NCBI GenBank assembly: GCA_026119855.1
Contig: JAOWBW010000425.1
Location: 1,054,001 to 1,118,000 of the forward strand
Direction: 5' to 3'
Length of the DNA stretch: 64,000 bases
Origin: Campanula takesimana
Taxonomy: Eukaryota > Streptophyta > Magnoliopsida > Asterales > Campanulaceae
This document shows positions 57,875 through 64,000 of the stretch, piece after piece (the first letter of the stretch is position 1; each line of letters opens with the position of its first letter). The notes beneath the pieces are model-generated. The model ran no database searches, was not told where the DNA came from, and saw nothing but the letters and a program-made list of their open reading frames with translations. Position numbers and translations under genes: made by a program.

Positions 57875-58689
57875 ACTTGTGGCCCCAGACTGATAAACCT
57901 GTATTGTTGCCACCACCACTAAGGGTTGTGAAGGGGAGAACAAAATGGATGAGAAGGAAGGATCAATTTGAAGATGGAAAAGGGAAACCAACAAATGAGG
58001 GTCCAGAAGCTCAACCTGAGGTGGAAGAGGATCCATACAAGCAGGTCAAAAAATCAAACAAGGGAATCAAAATGACTTATAGGATATGCAGACAAGAGGG
58101 GCATAACATAAGGAAGTGCCCAGATAGGCCTCTAGATGAACCTGCAAATGCCAATCTCATGCCTCCTCCAAGGAAAGAGAAGCAACCAGTAAGTAATACT
58201 TAATACTCAACAATGTTAGTTTATTAGAAGATGTTGGTTGATTAACAAATTTTCTACCTTTTTATACAGGTTAGGAAGAAAAAACCTTCTGGATCTGGAT
58301 CTACAACCATGGGAGGGAGAAATGAAGTTGTATTCAATTTCTTAGCTTTTTTTTTTATGTCAATAGAATATGTACTATGCTTTAATCAATGACTGATGAC
58401 TTTGTTCTTTTTTTTTTTACAGGAGAATGGGTCAACAAGTCAGGCTGCTGATACAAGACAAAGTTCTAGAAAAGGTCAATATGGGGTAATCTTTTGATAA
58501 AGAAATTTTGGTTTGGTCCCCACCCATGTGATAGTAGTAATATTATATCTTTTTTTCCCTTTATTATAGGTGCAGACAAGGTCCACTACAAGTGGCTTTA
58601 ACTCATCATTCAATAAGGGGGAAGGACTTATTACAGCTGCATCATTGCAACAACAATCTGAAACCAAAAAAAGGAGTAGGGCTTAATAG

Positions 58690-59187
58690 CTTGGTGGTGG
58701 TTGTTCATTTTTTGTGAATGTCAAGTTTTTACCAATATGGTGTCTGTTAATGGCTTTTGTAAACTTTGTTCTGGTCATCGTTTGGTTGTTTGGTGAACAT
58801 TTATTGTCACCTTTTAGAGATGTGATTGTTTGAATCTTTGTTGACCTTTTATTTTTGTTTGGTAAACATTAACGTTGGTTGGTACCATGTTTTGTAGACA
58901 TTTATGGTTTTTGAAATGTAATGCCCTAATCATCTGTTTTTTATCCATGTTTTGGTTAATCTCTTTTTCTTAATATTACTCTAGGACTTTTTTAAAAGAG
59001 AAATACAAAAACTAATTTGCATTCAAACAAACATAAGAACAATTGTTTGATTACAGGGAAGTCATTGTTTCATTACAACCAAAGCCAAAGCCAACAAAGT
59101 TACAAGTGAAATACAAAAAGACATCACAAGTATCATCTTCATTCCAGCAACATAACTATTCAGTCCTTGCAATCCAAGATGCAGTTG
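58690..59187. other. Right flank of the MULE, no gene seen
   Basis: T-rich sequence after the transposase stop. No inverted copy of the left sub-terminal sequence is visible, so the right end of the MULE is lost or lacks TIRs. Confidence 0.5.
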
Positions 59188-60728
59188 TGAGATACCCGCG
59201 GTAAATGCGATTAATTTTCCACGAGAATCAAACACGGCACTTTATGTTCAAACAAAACGGAGTCGCCACATTAATTTAATTTTAAACCCAAATTTAACGG
59301 AAAAGGTTTAGAGAAGTTGAGTTCGGAGGTCAGGTTACGTCTTGGGAAGAACTTATCGCGGTTCACCCAAGACGCCTCGGAAGAACCGAGTCTCCCTAAG
59401 TTTGTTGACTAAAAATGTGCAAATGTGTGTGTGAGTGTGTGTGTGTTTTCAAAAATGGGAGAAACTGACTTTTAACGAAATCAGTTAAAAAACTTAACAG
59501 AAAGGGGCTTATTTGCAAACAGTTTAACAGAAAGGGGGTTAATGTTGGAAAAACTATTCTCCGGACCAGCCGTACGGCTATAGAAGGTTGTCCTGGGAAT
59601 TTTGACAGTTTATCAGGAATCAGTCCAGTTTCAGGTAGAAACAGAGTATGATGCTGAAACTGGACAGAATTGAATCTTTTCAGTTTATCTTTTTTTGTAC
59701 AACACATGGATTAAATCATCCCTATGCCATTGATCACTAATTAAACACCAAAACAAATGGTTTTGGGCATGATCAAGGCAATAATTGGGGAAAATTGAAG
59801 AAAGTTGATGAACATGGCATTTGAGCCAAAATCACCATTTGAATAGTTAAAGATGGAAACTTTAACATCCAAATGGATGATTCATCCAAGGAAAAGCCTT
59901 GGGATATCAAAAATCAACCTTTGGATGGATAAAGATTGAGTCTTTACCATCCAAAGGGACATTATTGTGTTTGGATCAAAGTTAAATGGCAAAGATTGAA
60001 ACTTTACCATCAAACTTGATCATTTCAACACAAATCAACATGAATGACATAAATAAAAGGGCTCTCTCCATATGTGCAATGGATCACCATGCCAAATTTA
60101 AATACAAGACATAAATGTAAAGACATGAAAGTAAATTGCATAAATGTAAAGACATAAAGTAAATTACATAAATGTAAAGACATAAAGTAAATATGTATTA
60201 AATCATAACAAGCCTTGATTATCCTTGATTTGTAACCCTTGATCATGCATAAAACATGGGGGCACCATGAATCAAGTCAAGGCTTGGTTCCAATTTATAT
60301 CATTGCAAGAAATGTAAAGACATAAGTAAGTAAATGAACAAAATGAAAATAGAACAAGAGATGAAGAGAAGATGGGGGAGAAGGAGGCCTCACCAATATT
60401 TGGTTCTAACCTATCTTCTTCTCTCTTTCACTCAAATGTGTTTGTGATTGTGTTCTACTCTCAATTCTGCAGAGTTTCAGCTCATAAAATAGTTTTCCCC
60501 CCTTTGAAATGATAAGCAAAGGTCTTAATTTATAGGGACTGAAGGCACCCAAACCAGCCGTACGGCTGGGCCCTTCTAGTACCCAAACCATCCGTACGAC
60601 TTAGCCTGGCTCCAGAACAGTCCTAATGTTCTTGGTTTATCATAGTGAGGTCCTAGCTTATCAGTTTATCCCTGAATGGTGCTAAGAATTCCTCTAAGTT
60701 GGTTTAAGTTCAGATTGGGGTACTTACA
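59188..60728 (+). repeat. Probable 5' LTR of an Ogre/Tat-type Gypsy element
   Basis: 1541 bp between TGAGATACCCGCGG and GGGGTACTTACA, whose ends are near-inverted (TG...CA). It includes GGAGTCGCCAC, common in Tat-type elements, and AGCCGTACGGCT palindromes (59567 and 60552; variant at 60586). The second LTR would be outside the window. A classical primer-binding site is not obvious after 60728, so the right border is less sure. Confidence 0.6.
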
Positions 60729-60902
60729 GAGCCCCTCGGCAACGTCGCTTTAGGAAAGCGGGGTTGTCGACCTAAAAACATCCCAATCTGTCTATGGGAG
60801 GACGGCTTGTATGGCTGGACCTAGGGGTATAGGATTCCTATGTATCCCGTTTACAGGGAATCAAGACTTAACGTAGTTCAGGGGTGAGGGATTTTAAGGC
60901 TA

Positions 60903-61193
60903 CTCAAACCTAAAGGCGACCGTTAAGGTCGGATGAGGAACTTGGCGTCTCAAACCTAAGGGTGACCGTTAAGGTCGGGTGAGGAACTTGGTGTCTCAAA
61001 CCTAAGGGTGACCGTTAAGGTCGGGTGAGGAACTTGGTGTCTCAAACCTAAGGGTGACTGTTAAAGGTCGGGTGAGGAACTTGGCGTCTCAAACCTAAGG
61101 GTGACCGTTAAGGTTGGGTGAGGAACTTGGCGTCTCAAACCTAAGGGTGACCGTTAAAGGCCGGGCGAGGAACTTGGAATCTCAAACCTAAGG
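60903..61193 (+). repeat. 46-bp minisatellite, about 6.3 copies
   Basis: Unit TCAAACCTAAGGGTGACCGT then TAAGGTCGGGTGAGGAACTT then GGTGTC. Copies are about 90-98% alike, with one-base length variants. It lies in the 5' untranslated region of the Gypsy element. Confidence 0.93.
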
Positions 61194-61208
61194 CTTTTGT
61201 GATGGTGG

Positions 61209-61495
61209 CCTAACCGAAGGGGGATATCTGTCATCCTCTCCTAAAACGCAGGGGAATATCTGTCATTCTCTCCTAAGGCGTAAGGAAATATCTGTCATTC
61301 TCTCCTAAAACGTAGGGGAATATCTGTCATTGTCTCCTAAAATGCAGGGGAATATCTGTCATTCTCTCCTAAAACGCAGGAGAATATCTGTCATTCTCTC
61401 CTAAAACGTAGGGGAATATCTGTCATTCTCTCCTAAAACGTGGGGGAATATCTGTCATTCTCTCCTAAAACGTAGGGGAATATCTATCATTCTCT
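61209..61495 (+). repeat. 32-bp minisatellite, nine copies
   Basis: Unit CCTAAAACGTAGGGGAATAT then CTGTCATTCTCT. It directly follows the 46-bp array. Confidence 0.93.
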
Positions 61496-61886
61496 CCTAA
61501 GGGCAGACTCGTCTTTCATCTGGTCGAAGTCGGGACTTGGTATTGACTCTCACTTGGTCTTGACTCTCATTCGGTCAAGGTTTGGTCAACTTGACTCTAC
61601 GGGGAGGGTTGACTAAAGGATGGTCTTATGTCGCGCTTAGTCTAACAAGGACAAAGGCTTCAACCTAAAATGACCACTCTGGGTCAAGGTTCGGGTCAAC
61701 TCCATCTTTGGGGAGTTTGACGGGAAAACTGGTCTTACATCCGACTAAGGACTGCCGGGGCATTCGAGCTTGACTCTCATTTGGTCACAGTCCGGATTTG
61801 GTCAGCTTGACTCTACGGGGAGGGTTGACTATGGGCGGACTTGTCTCTCATTTGGTCACAGTCGGGACCCTTCTTTTCTAAGGCAA

Positions 61887-62090
61887 ATGGGCTTACGTCA
61901 GGGACTGCCTAAGTGTATTTTCACACTAGGCAATTTTCACAAATTTTCTCATTTTTACTGGGCTTACGTCAAGGACTGCCTAAGTGTACTTTCATACTAG
62001 GAAATTTTCACAAATTTTCTCATTTTTACTGGGCTTATGTCAAGGACTGTCTAAGTTTTCTAGGCAAATCTTTTACTCAAAATAATGGGC
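61887..62090 (+). repeat. 71-bp tandem repeat, two full and one partial copy
   Basis: Unit starts GGGCTTACGTCAAGGACTGC and ends TTTCTCATTTTTACT. Two close copies, a shortened third from about 62029 and a start of a fourth near 62087. Upstream (61500-61880) a looser repeat of TTGACTCTCATTTGGTC words occurs. Confidence 0.88.
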
Positions 62091-62307
62091 TTACGTCACG
62101 CGGGGACCGCCTATTCTTCGCAATTTTCGATGGGGGGCCTAATCCTTTTCTAGGTCCAAAATCATGTTGCATGAGCCAAAGAAGGGTAAATATCGAGGTA
62201 TTTATGGTATGGTTGGGATGGGTCTTTCAATAGATGGGATCATAAAGCCAACTTCCAACAAGAAATAATTAATTCTGTCAGGCAAAAGTAGCCGTACGGC
62301 TGGGCCA

Positions 62308-63920
62308 GTGGGTATACTTTTTGCATTGAATTTTGTTCCAGGTCCGACAATCTTCTTAAGTGCCTCGTCTTGGAGTCCAGGAGCAGTTCTTATCCTTGTT
62401 TCGAAAGTTCTCTATGGCATAGAGTCTTTTCTTATGGAGAAGCCACCAAAATTGTCCAAAATTGATCAAGAATGTTTTGAGGGAAACCTTCGGCTTTGGA
62501 TGCGGCATCACATGCAGGAAAACAAAGGCGTTTTTCAAGCCAAGTTTGGACTCAGATCATTCTGGTCTTTTAAGGAGTTCATCCTGGACCTCTAGCTTTT
62601 GAGAGCTGCTGCGACCTTTTGGGATATCAAGAGACACGTGTATTGCTTCTCTTACACGAAATCACTCCGACTTACTAGGATTTCAAGGCTTTGGTGGGGG
62701 GTGTGAACACGGAAATTTTTGCCCTCCCTTCGGTTGATGACACAATATGTATTGAAAGGTTGGTATCTCTTCTCGATATTCCTTTAGAAGAGGCTCAGTG
62801 TATGGTTCTCAATCCTACTTTTATTGATATTTCGGACCTTTCCGAAAAGTTCATGGATCGCACGAATGAGGCTTCTTGGAATGCCTTTGGGTTATGTGTT
62901 CTTGCCTTTTTCTACATGGTCGGCTCTAAAGGCACTTGCCATAGGGTTTTGATGAGTGTCCTCAAGGAGTGTCTTGCGGGGAAAGACATCATCCCTTTAA
63001 TATTGGGAGAGACTTTACATGGCATGGATCACTTAGCCCTAGGTTATGGCTTCATACGCAATGGCAGTCCTGCTTTTCTTACCACGTGGTTGAGGGAGAG
63101 GTTGATGGCTGTCCCTGAGGCTCCTCTTTATCACAAACCATGGTCTTATTCTTTGAGAGGCATCCTTTTGGATTTTTCCCAGGGTGATTGGGAGGCTCAT
63201 ATGGCTCGACTTCGGACCTCACAGATTCGCTGGTGGGTTCCACATTAGCGTATTAGCTCCGTGAGAGAGTACCAGGGGGTTTCTTTCATTATTCAGGTAC
63301 CGGGACTTTTGGTATCATCCTTTTACATCCCTTCCTTGGTTCGTAGGTAGTTTGGGTTGTTATAGACTTCTTTATCGGGGTGGTCGGATGTCAACCCAGA
63401 GCATCTGAGGCCCTTTTCATTGTCCATATGGGATCTTTCTACCGTTTCACTTTTTATGCAACTGTGGACACATTACCTCTTTCCGGCTCGGGTACTTCTC
63501 AAGGGTGTAGCCAGCATGGTTTTGACCACAGTTTACTTGGATTGGTATGAACGGACTATGGGGAAGACTCAGAGGCTCATTGAGGAGAGGCGTGAGGCCA
63601 TTCTTGGAGAGGATTATGATACTAGCAGGACTTTGAGGGAAGCCGAGGCTGTGGCGAGTGGTCATAACCACACTGGAGATGTTGTGGATGACTATCAGGT
63701 TCTGGCCGATAGGAGGATGGTCGTAGTACCTAAGGTTGAAGCACGGATGGAGAACATCCGGGCTCGAGCTGTAGCCGACACGGCTTTGAGGGCAGCCGGA
63801 CTCATTGAGGAAATCGGGAGAATATCTAACCTTGGAACGAGGGGAATCAAGATTTTTGACACGAAGAAGAAGAAGACCCGGAGGAGTCAAAAGAAGAAGT
63901 GGACAGGTGAGGAGCATTGA
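62308..63920 (+). CDS. Ogre/Tat-type ORF1 protein (DUF7745-like), with stop codons between segments
   Basis: Three segments: 62308-62595, 62691-63248 and 63420-63920. Readable blocks include LWMRHHMQENKG, FWSFKEF, VNTEIFALPSVDDTICIERL, SLLDIPLEEAQCMV, FGLCVLAFFYMVGSKGTCHR, FIRNGSPAFLTTWLRERL and IRWWVPH. The last segment has a basic, Arg/Glu-rich helical tail. The arrangement resembles the extra ORF1 that Tat/Ogre Gypsy elements carry between the 5' LTR and gag, often containing a DUF7745-type domain; its function is unknown. The stops near 62596 and 63246 may be real decay or undetected introns. Gag and pol would follow to the right, outside the window. Confidence 0.65.
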
Positions 63921-64000
63921 TGGCCCTATATCCTAAGCATCCACCCATTGCTATTGCAGACACATTAGTATACTTTAGATGTTTTATTTATGTTTTTCAG

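Larger units (their letters stand above)
53532..58686 (+). pseudogene. MULE (Mutator-like) transposase, multiply disrupted
   Basis: Domains in order: an N-terminal PB1-like domain (LVIHHRGEIVEFPGRDYVGG and NPGLDMNLGLSLIKCDDD, from 53640), an acidic linker, and a MuDR-type DNA-binding region (RIQAKCTRCPWSLWASYEG near 54950). The catalytic core has Asp in GVDGCFLK (55430) and in MSDQQKG (55625), and Glu in NVCESFN (56030). A SWIM zinc finger follows (VWQLTGIPCCH near 56345-56380), then a zinc knuckle (CRQEGHNIRKC near 58088) and a basic tail ending at 58686. A GT-AG intron lies at 55640-55743. Breaks: a MITE at 53813-53990, a solo LTR at 56505-57874, and frameshifts near 54440, 55325, 55465 and 55755. 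One Cys of the SWIM finger and one of the knuckle have become Tyr. No terminal repeats are certain. It cannot encode an active enzyme. Confidence 0.87.

Noticed and set aside
59188..60728. Minus-strand orientation of the Gypsy LTR, with GCCGAGGGGC as polypurine tract
   Set aside because: Possible from the LTR edge alone, but the ORF1 downstream at 62308-63920 is on the plus strand, so plus orientation is preferred.
63447..63917. Minus-strand 156-codon ORF
   Set aside because: Antisense of the Ogre/Tat-type ORF1 segment, whose plus-strand translation matches family-like blocks.

Overview
This window is nuclear DNA of a eudicot plant. It holds intron-containing plant genes, Stowaway-type MITEs with CTCCCTCCGTCC ends and TA target duplications, and plant Copia and Gypsy retrotransposons. 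The genus cannot be told from the sequence. It is a gene-poor, transposon-dense segment with one assembly gap of 100 N (36013-36112). I see three host genes: the 5' part of an O-fucosyltransferase-like gene (minus strand, exon 1 at 5454, running off the left edge), an intronless vacuolar-iron-transporter-like (VTL) gene (43059-43670, minus), and a zinc-finger gene with one homopolymer frameshift (49517-51287, minus).

Layout. 1-5.5 kb: O-fucosyltransferase exons, with two 2-kb introns carrying MITEs, a small LTR element with unlike ends, microsatellites and a G-run. 5.9-9 kb: a hAT-type non-autonomous element with a perfect 8-bp target duplication, a SINE, and a MITE. 9.2-15.5 kb: a decayed Ty3/Gypsy pol on the minus strand, split by a complete, apparently intact Ale/Retrofit-type Copia element (identical 189-bp LTRs, one 1475-codon ORF). 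16-20.5 kb: a TRIM-like element and a 3.9-kb solo LTR. 21.8-27.7 kb: a Copia element with young LTRs but wrecked coding sequence. 27.9-31.4 kb: a Harbinger-like element full of C-rich minisatellite, then a small Helitron carrying two MITEs. 31.7-41 kb: a SINE, a LINE scrap, two SIRE-type elements meeting at the gap, and a Copia LTR. 41-52.5 kb: more TIR elements and MITEs around the VTL and zinc-finger genes. 52.7-58.7 kb: a MULE transposase pseudogene broken by a MITE, a solo LTR, frameshifts and two lost zinc-ligand cysteines. 59.2-64 kb: the 5' part of an Ogre/Tat-like Gypsy element (LTR, three minisatellites, ORF1).

The most striking signal is not a gene. Several unrelated LTR elements each carry clusters of their own short, CpG-containing, palindromic or near-palindromic word in LTR or untranslated DNA. 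In two Copia elements the word (core CGGNCG) recurs every 22 bp with unlike spacers (22710-22850 and 40534-40607), and a solo LTR shows pairs at 22 and 21 bp (19391-19493). Two homologous SIRE-type LTRs have word blocks in matching places (upstream of the TATA box and near the 3' end), but one uses CTACCGCA and the other GCGCC, as if the word had been swapped throughout the element. The role is unknown; phased protein-binding sites or RNA dimerisation signals are candidate explanations.
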